DNA of 64,000 bases from Sinorhizobium sp. 6-70 (GCF_030124375.1 NZ_JASKLS010000004.1:248001-312000), one strand, 5' to 3'; positions 18,355 through 27,064 are shown, counted from the stretch's first letter. The notes: generated by a model not told the origin, from the sequence alone. Program-made: numbers and translations.

Positions 18355-19179
18355 ATGGATGGAATCGTGAACACGAAACCGACGGCCGGCGTGATCGGCT
18401 TGGGTGCGATGGGTTACCAGATGGCCCGGCACCTGAAGGAGAAGGGCTTCACCGTTGCCGGTTATGACGTTTCGGCCGAGGCCACGGCCAAGTCGCAGGC
18501 GATCGGCATTCCGACCATGGCGGATATCGGCGAGGTCGGCAGCGGCGCCGAGGTTGTCGTCGTCATGGTGCAGACCGACAAGCAGGTCGTCGACGTTATC
18601 GGCAATGGCGGACTTCTCGCCTCGCTCGCGCCGGGATCGGTGATCTGCATCGCGAGCTCGATCGCGCCGGACACCTGCCGGCAGCTTGAGCGCGAGGCGG
18701 CCGAGAAGGGCGTCGGCATTCTCGACACGCCGGTGGTGCTCGGCCAGGAAGCGGCGGACAACGGTACGCTGACGGTCTTTGTCGGCGGCGAGGCGAAATG
18801 GCTCGAGAAGGCGCGCCCTGTGCTCTCGGCCTTCGGCAGCAACATCCTGCACATCGGGCCGAGCGGCACCGGCCAGATCGCCAAGACGACCAACAATATG
18901 CTGCTTTGGGCCTGCATTTGCGCTAACTTTGAAGCGCTCAGCCTCGCTAAGCAACTCGGCGCCGACGTGCCGACGCTGGTCTCCGCGCTGATGCATTCTT
19001 CCGGTGCCAATTGGTCGCTGTCGCGCTGGGGCAAGAGCACCGGTAAATGGGCGGAGAAGGACATGGATGTCGCCCTAGACCTTGCGCAGAGCGTCAAGCT
19101 GCCTCTGCCGCTCAACGGTCTCGTCGACCAGCTCATGAAATCCATGAACAAGGAACGAATGCAGAGCCTGCTTAGCTGA
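18355..19179 (+). CDS. 3-hydroxyisobutyrate dehydrogenase-family NAD(P)-dependent oxidoreductase
   Basis: A 274-aa beta-hydroxyacid dehydrogenase. The Rossmann loop is 'GVIGLGAMGYQMARHLKEKG', a substrate-binding element is 'LDTPVVLGQEAADNGTLTVF' (the usual D-x-P-V-x-G pattern), and the catalytic Lys lies in 'GPSGTGQIAKTTNNMLLWA'. Such enzymes oxidise 3-hydroxyisobutyrate, tartronate semialdehyde or related 3-hydroxyacids. Here a hydroxyacid released after ring opening by HyuAB is a reasonable guess. AGGAGG precedes ATG 18355, so the start at 18331 is rejected. It lies between hyuB and the ABC importer on the same strand. Confidence 0.9.
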   Translation: MDGIVNTKPTAGVIGLGAMGYQMARHLKEKGFTVAGYDVSAEATAKSQAIGIPTMADIGEVGSGAEVVVVMVQTDKQVVDVIGNGGLLASLAPGSVICIASSIAPDTCRQLEREAAEKGVGILDTPVVLGQEAADNGTLTVFVGGEAKWLEKARPVLSAFGSNILHIGPSGTGQIAKTTNNMLLWACICANFEALSLAKQLGADVPTLVSALMHSSGANWSLSRWGKSTGKWAEKDMDVALDLAQSVKLPLPLNGLVDQLMKSMNKERMQSLLS

Positions 19180-19247
19180 ATCCAGTGACCCTTATCCAGG
19201 GCTCGGAGGAGAGCCGGGTGAGGGCGAACCAACCGTGGGAGGAGAGC

Positions 19248-20243
19248 ATGAAAAATCTATTGAAGACAGTTTTGGCAGCGGGGTTGAGCCTCGTTGCCGG
19301 CGCCTTGTCGCCGGCGGCGGCGGACGAAGCCTTGACCACGGTGAATGTCGCCTATGACGGTTTCACCATGACGAGCGCGCCGATCCAGTACACGCTTGCC
19401 AAGGGCCTGTTCAAGAAACATGGCCTCGACGTCAATCTCGTCTATGTCGAGGGTGGCTCGGTGCTCACCCAGGCGCTCGTCGGCGGCTCGATCGACATCG
19501 CCCAGAACGGCTATACCCCGTCGATCTCGGCGGCCGTTGCCGGCGCCGATGTTGTCATCATCGGCAGCATGGCCAACAAACTGCCGTTCCAGCTTGTCGT
19601 CGATTCCTCGATCCAGAATGCCGATCAGCTGCGCGGCAAGAGCATCGCCATCAGCAAGTTCGGCTCGTCGACCGACACCGCCCTCAAGTTCGCGCTCAAG
19701 TCCCTCGGCCTCGAGGCAACGGATGTCAACATTCTGCAGCTCGGAGGCGAGGGAACGCGGGCGGCTGCCTATGAAAGCCATCAGGTCCAGGGGCTGATGT
19801 CGCAATATCCGCGCACCCAGGAAATAGTCGATGCCGGCTCGAAGATGCTCGTGGACGTGACCGAGATCGTCAAGGATTACCCGAATACCGCCTATGTGAC
19901 CTCGCGGAACTACCTTTCCGGGCACCCTGACGTCGTCAAGCGCTTCTTCATGGCGATGGGCGAGGGCCTCCACGGCTTCCGTGCCAATCCGCAGGACGCA
20001 ATGGAGGTAACCGCGTCGTTCCTGAAACTTGAGAAGGGACCGTCGGTCGAACAGGCGTTCCGCTTCTATTCCGAGAAGGTATTCCCGCAGGATCTGCGCC
20101 CCTCGATGCCGGGTGTGGCTGCCGTCCTGGCGGAGCTTTCCAAAACGCTGCCGGCTGCGGCCTCCGTCAAGCCGGAATCGATAGTCGACACAAGCACGCT
20201 CGATGCGCTTGACAGCGAAGGCTTCTTCAAAGCGCTCGACTGA
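19248..20243 (+). CDS. NitT/TauT-type ABC transporter substrate-binding protein
   Basis: A 331-aa periplasmic binding protein of the SsuA/THI5-like family. A signal peptide covers residues 1-26 (MKNLLKTVLAAGLSLVAG, then 'SPAAADE'). The mature protein has 'YTLAKGLFKKHGLDVNLVYV', 'LVGGSIDIAQNGYTPSISAA', 'QLRGKSIAISKFGSSTDTAL' and 'GHPDVVKRFFMAMGEGLHGF', the usual order for nitrate/taurine/sulfonate/pyrimidine binders. GGGAGGAG precedes ATG 19248. It is followed by its ATPase and permease genes, together a complete importer, and the location within a hyu operon suggests it imports the substrate of HyuAB. Confidence 0.9.
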   Translation: MKNLLKTVLAAGLSLVAGALSPAAADEALTTVNVAYDGFTMTSAPIQYTLAKGLFKKHGLDVNLVYVEGGSVLTQALVGGSIDIAQNGYTPSISAAVAGADVVIIGSMANKLPFQLVVDSSIQNADQLRGKSIAISKFGSSTDTALKFALKSLGLEATDVNILQLGGEGTRAAAYESHQVQGLMSQYPRTQEIVDAGSKMLVDVTEIVKDYPNTAYVTSRNYLSGHPDVVKRFFMAMGEGLHGFRANPQDAMEVTASFLKLEKGPSVEQAFRFYSEKVFPQDLRPSMPGVAAVLAELSKTLPAAASVKPESIVDTSTLDALDSEGFFKALD

Positions 20244-20272
20244 AACTGCGGACAAGGCGGGAGGAGACACCC

Positions 20273-21082
20273 ATGTTGCAGGCAACGCCGGTCAAGCTGA
20301 AGGCCGATAGCGTCAAACTGAATTATTACAATGATCGCACCAAGCGCGATCTGAGCGTACTCGACGGCATCGACTTCAGCGTCAACGAGGGTGAACTCGT
20401 CAGCATCGTCGGCCCGAGCGGCTGCGGGAAATCGACCTTTCTCGCCGCCGTCGACGGCCTCGTCTCGATCGACGGCGGTAAAATCCTGATCGACGAACGG
20501 GAGGTGAAGAAGCCGGGGCCGGATCGCGGCCTCGTCTTCCAGCAGGACTCGCTCTTTCCGTGGCGCACGGTCCAGCGCAACGTCGCCTACGGCCTCGAGA
20601 TCCAAAAGCTCTTGAGCAAGGAGGAAATCGCCGCCCGTGCGCGCAAGTTTGTCGAGCTCGTCGGGCTCTCCGGTTTCGAGGACAGCTATCCGCGCGAACT
20701 TTCCGGCGGCATGCGCCAGCGCGTCAACATCGCAAGGGCACTCGCCGTCGATCCGGAACTGCTGCTGCTCGATGAGCCCTTCGCGGCGCTCGACGCGCAG
20801 ACGCGCGAATTCATGCAGTTCGAACTGCTGCGCATTCTCGACCGGGCCCAGAAAACCGGCCTGTTCATCACCCACCAGATCGACGAGGCGATCTTCCTTT
20901 CCAACCGCGTCGTCGTGTTTTCCGCACGCCCGGCGAAGGTGAAGGAGATCGTCGAGATCGACCTGCCGAAGGAGCGCACGCTCGATCTGAAGCATACGCC
21001 GCGCTTCATGGAGATCTTTCGCCATATCTGGCGGCTGATCGAAGAGGAAAGCGCCCGCATGGGCCTTCTGCGCGTGCATTGA
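20273..21082 (+). CDS. NitT/TauT-type ABC transporter ATP-binding protein
   Basis: A 269-aa ABC ATPase: Walker A 'GPSGCGKST' (about residue 45), Q-loop 'VFQQDSLFPWRTVQRNVAYG', signature 'LSGGMRQRVNIARAL', Walker B 'LLLLDEPFAALDAQTR' and switch His in 'LFITHQIDEAIFLSNRV'. The 'PWRTV' Q-loop is characteristic of the SsuB/TauB branch. It lies in the cytoplasm and powers the permease encoded next. GGGAGGAG lies 8 nt before ATG 20273, and the permease starts 10 nt after its stop. Confidence 0.95.
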   Translation: MLQATPVKLKADSVKLNYYNDRTKRDLSVLDGIDFSVNEGELVSIVGPSGCGKSTFLAAVDGLVSIDGGKILIDEREVKKPGPDRGLVFQQDSLFPWRTVQRNVAYGLEIQKLLSKEEIAARARKFVELVGLSGFEDSYPRELSGGMRQRVNIARALAVDPELLLLDEPFAALDAQTREFMQFELLRILDRAQKTGLFITHQIDEAIFLSNRVVVFSARPAKVKEIVEIDLPKERTLDLKHTPRFMEIFRHIWRLIEEESARMGLLRVH

Positions 21083-21092
21083 GGAGCGAGAG

Positions 21093-21926
21093 ATGACGTC
21101 CGTTACCGAAGACCGAGAAATCCCAAGACCGCGCAAGTCGGAATTCGCCATCTACGAATTCCTGGTGCGCCACGAGAACGCCTTGCTCGGCAGCTTCACG
21201 ATGATCGTGGCGCTGCTGCTCTGGGAGGCAGTCGTCCGCCTCGACCTGGTCAATCCGCTTTTCACCAGTTCGCCGAGCCGCATCATCGCAACCGGTTACG
21301 CGATGTTCGCCGACGGCAGCATCTATCCGCACCTCGCCATCAGCGGATTGGAGCTGGTTGTTGGCTATGGGCTGGCGATCATCGTCGGTGTGCCGCTCGG
21401 CATCCTGATGGGCTGGTACCGTCGCTTCGACGCGGCGTTCGACCCGATCATCTCGGCGCTCTACGCGACGCCGCGCATTGCGCTGCTGCCGTTGATCATG
21501 ATCTGGTTCGGTATCGGCCTCGGCTCGAAGTTTGCGATCATCTTTCTGAGCGCCGTCTTTCCGATCCTCATCAACACGACCGCCGGCGTCCAGACCGTCG
21601 AGCGCGACTATATCAAGGTGGCTCGGTCCTTCGGTGCGAACGACAGGCAGATGTTCCTGACGGTTGCCTTCCCGGCGGCCGTTCCTTTCCTGCTGACCGG
21701 CCTGCGCCTCGGCCTTGGTCACGCGCTGATCGGCATCGTGGTGGGCGAGATGTACTCGGCACAGGCGGGCGTCGGCTATCTCATCTCCGTCGCTGGCGCC
21801 ACCTTCCAGACCGACCGGGTCATGTTCGGCATCATCCTGATCGCCGCCGCCGGCGTCGTTCTCACCAACATCCTCAGGATGATCGAGCGGCGCTTCGACC
21901 GCTGGCGGCCGGACAACAAGCTCTAA
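21093..21926 (+). CDS. NitT/TauT-type ABC transporter permease
   Basis: A 277-aa inner-membrane permease of the BPD_transp_1 family, SsuC/TauC branch. Predicted transmembrane segments include 'FTMIVALLLWEAVV', 'LAISGLELVVGYGLAIIVGV', 'FAIIFLSAVFPILIN', 'PAAVPFLLTGLRLGLGHALI' and 'VMFGIILIAAAGVVLTNIL'. The EAA-loop that docks the ATPase is near 'DYIKVARSFGANDRQMFLTV'. The protein probably works as a homodimer, as only one permease gene is present. GAGGAGCGAG precedes ATG 21093. Confidence 0.93.
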   Translation: MTSVTEDREIPRPRKSEFAIYEFLVRHENALLGSFTMIVALLLWEAVVRLDLVNPLFTSSPSRIIATGYAMFADGSIYPHLAISGLELVVGYGLAIIVGVPLGILMGWYRRFDAAFDPIISALYATPRIALLPLIMIWFGIGLGSKFAIIFLSAVFPILINTTAGVQTVERDYIKVARSFGANDRQMFLTVAFPAAVPFLLTGLRLGLGHALIGIVVGEMYSAQAGVGYLISVAGATFQTDRVMFGIILIAAAGVVLTNILRMIERRFDRWRPDNKL

Positions 21927-21987
21927 TCTTCTGGCCGGTCACGCGCGACCGGCTGGATCACTCCACACTAAAGAACGGTAGGACAGA

Positions 21988-22740
21988 ATGAAACTGATCG
22001 ATCAAGTGGCGGTCGTCACCGGCGCTGGCCGGAATATCGGCGAGGCAACGGCGAAGCTTCTGGCAAAGGAGGGCGCAAGTATCGCCGTGACCGACATCGA
22101 CGCCGAGCGCGCCGGACGCGTCGCGGGGGAGATCCGCGCGGCAGGCGGCACGGCCGAGGTGTTCCTCGCCAACGTTGCCGACGAAGAAGGCGTCATCTCG
22201 CTCGTCAAGAGCGTGACGGACCGCTTCGGCAAGGTCGATATCCTCGTCAACAATGTTGCGATCAGCGACAACAAGCACATTCTCGATGTCACGAAGGAAG
22301 AATGGGACCGGGTTATCGCCGTGACGCTGACCGGGACGTTCCTGATGAGCAAATATTTCGCCCAGCAGATGGTGGCGCAGGGCCATGGCGGAAACATCGT
22401 CAACGTCGGCTCGACCTCGGGTTTCTACGGACGCCCGCGCGCCGTCGCCTACACGGCTGCCAAGGCGGGCGTGACGAACCTCTCGCGCTCGTTGGCAATC
22501 CAGCTCGCCAAGCACAAGATCCGCGTCAACTGCGTGGTGCCGAACAAGATCGGCTCGCCGGTCGGCAAGGATACATTCGATCCGACCCGGCCCGTCGTGA
22601 ACTTGCGCGACCGGCCGGGCGTGCCGGACGATCTCGCCCGCGCCATCCTGTTCCTGGTCTCCCCCGATTCCGATTTCATCGACGGCACGACGCTTTTCGT
22701 CGACGGCGGCGTTTCGGCGCTCATGCCCGGCAGCGAATGA
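21988..22740 (+). CDS. SDR family oxidoreductase
   Basis: A 250-aa classical short-chain dehydrogenase: nucleotide loop 'VVTGAGRNIGEATAKLLAKE' (TGxxxGxG), 'DILVNNVAISDNKHIL' (NNxA variant), catalytic Ser in 'NVGSTSGFYG', and Tyr-x-x-x-Lys in 'VAYTAAKAGVTNLSRSLA'. It closes the operon and probably oxidises or reduces an intermediate of the same catabolic pathway. Start ATG 21988 follows ACGGTAGGACAG. Its stop lies 16 nt from the convergent DUF1194 gene, with little room for a terminator. Confidence 0.92.
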   Translation: MKLIDQVAVVTGAGRNIGEATAKLLAKEGASIAVTDIDAERAGRVAGEIRAAGGTAEVFLANVADEEGVISLVKSVTDRFGKVDILVNNVAISDNKHILDVTKEEWDRVIAVTLTGTFLMSKYFAQQMVAQGHGGNIVNVGSTSGFYGRPRAVAYTAAKAGVTNLSRSLAIQLAKHKIRVNCVVPNKIGSPVGKDTFDPTRPVVNLRDRPGVPDDLARAILFLVSPDSDFIDGTTLFVDGGVSALMPGSE

Positions 22741-22756
22741 GCAGTTGTGATGGGGC

Positions 22757-23551
22757 TTATCGGTCGAGTTCGGGATAGATCCGATCGAGAAATCCCGGCC
22801 TGAGCTTTTCGCCGATCAGGCAGTCGGCGCCGGGCGTCATGGCCGTGAGTTGCAAGGTGGGCGGTGGGGGCAGGCCGCTCACTTCAAGGATCAGCTTCTG
22901 GCGGATCGCGATCGCGAAATCCTCCGGTTCATGGACCGGAAGCACAAAAGATCCCGGTCCGCCGATGACACACTGAGCGTAGTACTGGTCGAGCGGTCCG
23001 GTCGAGACCGAGGGGCGGATGAGGATCGCAAGGCCGTTGATGATGATGCCGCGTGAAATGGCTCCGTCGCGGGCAGGCGTGACCGGCGGGCCGGTATTGT
23101 TCGGCCCGTCGCCGGAGATGTCTATCACCCGGCGTGCGCCGGAAAAGGCATTGGAATCGATCAGGTTCGTGCCGAACAGGATGGCATTGGAGATCGATGT
23201 GCCACGACGCGTGCCGATCGGCCGCGCCTCGACCTTCGCGGCGAAGGCTTCGGCGTCCTCGGCATTGTCGATGACCTGCCAGGAGACGACCGACTGCTCG
23301 TTCACAAGTCCTGCCCATTCGAAGTAGCCGATGGCGATGCGCCCGATCAGGCCGCCCTTGACCGCGTTGATGAAGTCCGGATGCCGCAGTGCCTGCAGAT
23401 AGCCGGACCGTTGTACGCGCGCCTCTTCCATGTCCATCGATCCGGACATGTCGACGGCCAGCACCAGTTCCACATCGACATCCGTCTGCATGGCGGCCGA
23501 TTGGATCGGACTCCCACTGAGGGCCAGGATCAATGCCAACGTGCTCAACAT
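22757..23551 (-). CDS. DUF1194 (von Willebrand factor A-like) exported protein
   Basis: A 264-aa protein with an N-terminal hydrophobic signal (MLSTLALILALSGSPIQSAA) and a VWA-like domain: 'VDVELVLAVDMSGSMDMEEA' contains the metal-ion-dependent adhesion site DxSGS, followed by 'RRVIDISGDGPNNTGPPVTP' and 'GIIINGLAILIRPSVSTGPL'. This matches DUF1194, an alphaproteobacterial family with unknown partners. It probably acts in the periplasm by metal-mediated protein binding. It is divergent from the glucanase-like gene with 333 nt between them. Confidence 0.88.
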   Translation of the reverse strand: MLSTLALILALSGSPIQSAAMQTDVDVELVLAVDMSGSMDMEEARVQRSGYLQALRHPDFINAVKGGLIGRIAIGYFEWAGLVNEQSVVSWQVIDNAEDAEAFAAKVEARPIGTRRGTSISNAILFGTNLIDSNAFSGARRVIDISGDGPNNTGPPVTPARDGAISRGIIINGLAILIRPSVSTGPLDQYYAQCVIGGPGSFVLPVHEPEDFAIAIRQKLILEVSGLPPPPTLQLTAMTPGADCLIGEKLRPGFLDRIYPELDR

Positions 23552-23884
23552 CGCATCAACCGTCTACTGCTCGTGGTCACTTCGGGGCTGGATGCGGAAT
23601 AATATGAGGCAATCTGCCCGCACCCTGCGCTTCAAAAATCGATCACATCTTTGAGTCTGGATTGCATCACGCCAAAATCAAGGCATCGGGAAGAATGTAG
23701 CATAGGATTGGCCTTGCGCGACTGTTGCGAACGATCAGCCCTACAATATTCGGTGATCGCCGATATCCTGCTCGCCCGATTTTGCCCTTGAAGGAACCGT
23801 ACCGATGGGCGAAAGCATTGGCCGCTTTCAGGGCGTTGGATATCGCTGACGCAACCGGCACGAACGCTGTGCGCCAGACGGGAC
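23552..23884. other. Intergenic region between DUF1194 and the glucanase-like gene
   Basis: These 333 nt should hold two divergent promoters. Open frames within it have no ribosome site or family resemblance. No strong inverted repeat or promoter pair was found by eye. Confidence 0.35.
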
Positions 23885-25204
23885 ATGGGGATGCTTCAAT
23901 CCACGTCAAATACGGACATCATACGGATCGATCGGTTGCAACGCGCTGCGTTCGGCTATTTTCTCCGATATTCCGATGCCGGGACGGGTCTCGTAGCGGA
24001 CACCTCGCGGGAGGGATCGCCATCGAGCATCGCCGCCACGGGCTTCGGCCTTGCTTGCTATCCGGTCGCGGTCGAGCGTGGCTGGATCAGCCGTGCCGAG
24101 GCTGCGCGTCGCGTGCTGACGGTTTTGCGTTTTCTCGCGGCCAGCAGGCAGGCAAGTGATAGGCGCGCGACAGGCTACCGTGGCCTCTACTATCATTTCC
24201 TCGATATACGCACCGGCGAGCGCAGCTGGAACTGCGAGCTTTCGACGATGGACAGCGCGCTGCTCTTTGCTGGGATGCTGACGGCGGCTGCCTATTTCGC
24301 GGAGGGCAGGCGAGACGAGACGGAGATCCGCAGCCTTTCCGAACGGCTCTTCGAGCGGGCGGACTGGGCATGGGCCCTCAATCGCGGCAACGCGCTGACG
24401 ATGGGCTGGCGGCCGCCGGGTCGCTTCCTCAGGCATCGCTGGCGCGGATATAGCGAGGCACTGTTGCTCTACGTGCTGGCGCTTGCCGCACCGCGCCACG
24501 CGATCGCGCCTGAGAACTACGACGCCTTCACCGCGGCTCATGAGTGGCTGTCGATCGGCGGCGCCCGGCATCTTCATGCGGGCGCGCTTTTCATCCACCT
24601 CTTTCCTCATGCCTGGATCGATTTTCGCGCCATTCGCGATGCCGCGATGCGCAAGGCGGGAAGCGACTATTTCGAGAATACCCGTCGCGCGGTTGCGTTC
24701 CAGCGCTCGCATGCGGAGGAAAATCCCGGCGCCTTCGCCGGTTATTGCCGCGACCTCTGGGGCTTCAGCGCCTGCCACGCGCCGAAGGGCCGGCTGCGGC
24801 TTCGTGACGGCCGTTGGCAAAGGATGCTCGGCTACGCGGCACGCGGCGCGCCCTTTGGCGCCGACGACGGCACACTCGTGCCCTGGGCGCCGCTTGCCTG
24901 CCTGCCCTTCGAGCCGGAGGCGAGCCTTGGCGGCCTCAACCATCTGCTTTCCCGTTATCCGGCGCTGCTCAGCGATGACCGCCTTCCAGGTGGTTTCAAT
25001 CCGAGCCTGCCAGGCGAGGGCGCCGAAGGTTGGGTGGACGACAGGGTCGTCGGGCTTGACCAGGGCCTGTTGGTCATGATGATCGAGAACTGGAGAAGCG
25101 GATTGCTCTGGGATATCACGCGCAGCATTCCAGCCTTTGGCTGCGGACTGCGCCGGGCCGGTTTCGAGGGTGGCTGGCTGTCGGCGGGCGGCCCGCAAGT
25201 CTGA
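23885..25204 (+). CDS. Glucoamylase-family (GH144-like) protein, possible endo-beta-1,2-glucanase
   Basis: A 439-aa protein with the 'glycoamylase' fold pattern (PF10091): 'GYRGLYYHFLDIRTGERSWN', then 'CELSTMDSALLFAGMLTAAA' with candidate acidic residues Glu118 and Asp123, 'GWRPPGRFLRHRWRGYSEAL', 'HLHAGALFIHLFPHAWIDFR', 'DLWGFSACHAPKG' and the terminal 'VVGLDQGLLVMMIENWRSGL'. The family includes GH144 endo-beta-1,2-glucanases and the cyclisation domain of cyclic beta-1,2-glucan synthase. It is not that synthase, which is about 2800 aa. No signal peptide is visible, suggesting a cytoplasmic enzyme, or a start missed upstream. A second ATG lies six bases downstream. Gene family: strong. Substrate: inference. 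Confidence 0.85.
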   Translation: MGMLQSTSNTDIIRIDRLQRAAFGYFLRYSDAGTGLVADTSREGSPSSIAATGFGLACYPVAVERGWISRAEAARRVLTVLRFLAASRQASDRRATGYRGLYYHFLDIRTGERSWNCELSTMDSALLFAGMLTAAAYFAEGRRDETEIRSLSERLFERADWAWALNRGNALTMGWRPPGRFLRHRWRGYSEALLLYVLALAAPRHAIAPENYDAFTAAHEWLSIGGARHLHAGALFIHLFPHAWIDFRAIRDAAMRKAGSDYFENTRRAVAFQRSHAEENPGAFAGYCRDLWGFSACHAPKGRLRLRDGRWQRMLGYAARGAPFGADDGTLVPWAPLACLPFEPEASLGGLNHLLSRYPALLSDDRLPGGFNPSLPGEGAEGWVDDRVVGLDQGLLVMMIENWRSGLLWDITRSIPAFGCGLRRAGFEGGWLSAGGPQV

Positions 25205-25220
25205 GCGCGACGGAGACGGA

Positions 25221-26072
25221 ATGGAGAAGGCGCCGAAGTTGGAGCTGGAAGACGCCCAGGGCGAGGGGGAGGCGAGGGCGGCGGTCGCCTGGCTCGAAGC
25301 CGCGTTTCCCGAGGTTGCCTGCTCGCTGACCTCGGACGCGGAGGTGCGGCCGCCGTCGGCATTCTGGGCCGAGGGGTCGGCCGATCTGGAGACCTGTCTC
25401 GCCTATCAGGATCGTTTTGCCGCCGGGATGGACGACAAGGTGCGGGCGGCGCATCTCATCGCCTTCTATAGCCATCAGCTCAGCCTCGCGGCCACCGCCA
25501 TCTATCTCTGCTGCGGTCGTGTCCCGCACGTGACGGGGCTACGCTTCGAGCACTACGTGCATCCGCGCAAGGCGGGCGCCGTTGATGCCGGGCGTTTTCA
25601 TTTTTGCATGGGCCTCAGTGATGTCTCCGGCAGTGATCGGGGTGATGCCGAAAAGCTCTTTCACGATCGCTTTGTCGCTCATCTGAAGCCGGTCATAGCT
25701 CATCTGAAGCGACGCTGCGGCCTATCGCTGCGCGCGCAATGGCGGCTTGCGGCCGACAGTCTGGCAGGTGCCTTTCTCGAAGTCGGCCGACGGCGCGGAA
25801 CGGAGGAGGAGGCGATCGCGCAGGCGCTGGCGATCGTCAAGCGTCCGGGGTCTCCGCTTCATTCCGAGGCGCTTTGCTATGAGAGGATCGATGTTGCCGC
25901 GGCGGATGGGAAGGATCTTTCGCGGACCTACAGGAGACGCGGCGGGTGCTGCCTCTACTATCGCACCGACGGCGGCAGTTATTGCGACAGCTGCGTGTTG
26001 CTCGACCCCGAGGCCCGACGCGAACGGCTTCGGGCGCATTTGCGTGATGCGTTTCGCGATCGAACGGGGTGA
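25221..26072 (+). CDS. FhuF-type [2Fe-2S] siderophore-iron reductase family protein
   Basis: A 283-aa protein ending in a cysteine cluster CC-x10-C-x2-C (Cys243, 244, 255, 258; 'GGCCLYYRTDGGSYCDSC'), the [2Fe-2S]-binding signature of FhuF. The N-terminal region is weakly conserved, as in other members ('FEHYVHPRKAGAVDAGRFHF'). FhuF proteins reduce iron in ferric siderophores in the cytoplasm. There is no siderophore gene beside it; it lies 16 nt after the glucanase-like gene, so the two may be co-transcribed. ATG 25221 follows GGAGACGGA; the frame is open to 25137 inside the previous gene. A second FhuF-type protein occurs at 45621. Confidence 0.75.
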   Translation: MEKAPKLELEDAQGEGEARAAVAWLEAAFPEVACSLTSDAEVRPPSAFWAEGSADLETCLAYQDRFAAGMDDKVRAAHLIAFYSHQLSLAATAIYLCCGRVPHVTGLRFEHYVHPRKAGAVDAGRFHFCMGLSDVSGSDRGDAEKLFHDRFVAHLKPVIAHLKRRCGLSLRAQWRLAADSLAGAFLEVGRRRGTEEEAIAQALAIVKRPGSPLHSEALCYERIDVAAADGKDLSRTYRRRGGCCLYYRTDGGSYCDSCVLLDPEARRERLRAHLRDAFRDRTG

Positions 26073-26077
26073 GTTTC

Positions 26078-26222
26078 TAAGCCCCTCATCCGCCTGCCGG
26101 CACCTTCTCCCCGCAGGCGGGGAGAAGGGATTCGCGGTCGCGTATTTCTGAGCCACGACGTTGCTGCAAGTGGAGACTGATAAATGGTCGTGGCCTCTCC
26201 CCGCGAGCGGGGAGAGGGGCAG
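26078..26222. repeat. GC-rich palindromic repeat (CTCTCCCCGCG type), copy 1
   Basis: Contains the hairpins CTTCTCCCCGC ... GCGGGGAGAAG (26105-26128) and CCTCTCCCCGCG ... CGGGGAGAGG, with 'CCCCTCATCCGCCTGCCGG' at its left. The same units recur at 34750, 40795, 53580 and 57540, always between or just after genes. Confidence 0.85.
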
Positions 26223-26240
26223 CAAAGATCAGAACGTGAC

Positions 26241-27029
26241 CTAACGCGCCTTGACGAACCGGTCGTTGATGAAGCCGGATACCACCCCTAGCACGAGCCA
26301 GAAGGCGAGCGTGGTCGCGAGTGCCGCAACGGCGAACTCGGCGCCGAGGACGGCGGGCACGTTGCTGGAGATGTCGAGCGGCTGCGGCGCGCCGTAGAAC
26401 TGCGGCGCGGCGATGAGCACGAGACCCGCGATCTTGGCGACCAACTCGCGGCGTAGCGCCAGCAGATAGAGGCCGGCTGCCGAGAACAGTACGGTCGCAG
26501 CCCACCAGACCTGCCGGTCGCCGAGTTCGGCCGCCGGAAAGCCAGGCAGTTCAGGTGGAAGGCCGATCGCCGGCAGCAAGTGGACGGCGAGCCATCCGCA
26601 GGCGCCCCAGAGCGCCCCGTTCGCGAGCGTGATCGGATAGCCGATCACGAGGCTGACGCCGGCAAGCAGCAGCGAAAATCCGGCGCCGGTCACGAGATTG
26701 GCGAGGAGCGTGCCGGAGAAGCGGCTTAGGCCGAACATGATGCCGCCTTCCTCGTGCTCACCCTCATGCTCATGCGCATAGGCCGGCGTGACCGGCGAGA
26801 GCGCGGAAAGCAGCTCGCCGACGGGTGAAGTGCCGCTCAGCGACGAATGCTGGTCGTGGCCAGCGGCTGCGGGATCCTGCGTTGCCGGCTGATCTGCCGC
26901 CGGTGTTTCCCCTTCATATTCCTCGGCGTGCAGGATCAGCGGCACGACGCGCATTTCCTGAGCGGCGGTCATGAAGACGCCGGCAATCAGCCCGGCCACG
27001 ATCGCGGCCAGAAGTGTCTTGACGATCAT
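26241..27029 (-). CDS. cbtA: CbtA family cobalt transporter subunit
   Basis: A 262-aa inner-membrane protein with about five hydrophobic segments: 'LLAAIVAGLIAGVFMTAAQE' at the N-terminus, then a His/Glu-rich stretch ('AYAHEHEGEHEEGG'), 'LVTGAGFSLLLAGVSLVIGY', 'GALWGACGWLAVHLLPAIGL' and 'EFAVAALATTLAFWLVLGVV'. This matches CbtA, the larger part of the predicted CbtAB cobalt uptake system. The His-rich stretch would bind metal. AGGAAT precedes ATG 27029. cbtB and a cobalamin riboswitch lie upstream, which supports cobalt supply for B12 synthesis. Confidence 0.92.
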   Translation of the reverse strand: MIVKTLLAAIVAGLIAGVFMTAAQEMRVVPLILHAEEYEGETPAADQPATQDPAAAGHDQHSSLSGTSPVGELLSALSPVTPAYAHEHEGEHEEGGIMFGLSRFSGTLLANLVTGAGFSLLLAGVSLVIGYPITLANGALWGACGWLAVHLLPAIGLPPELPGFPAAELGDRQVWWAATVLFSAAGLYLLALRRELVAKIAGLVLIAAPQFYGAPQPLDISSNVPAVLGAEFAVAALATTLAFWLVLGVVSGFINDRFVKAR

Positions 27030-27064
27030 TGTCGATATTCCTCAATCCGGCGCGCGGCTGCGCG

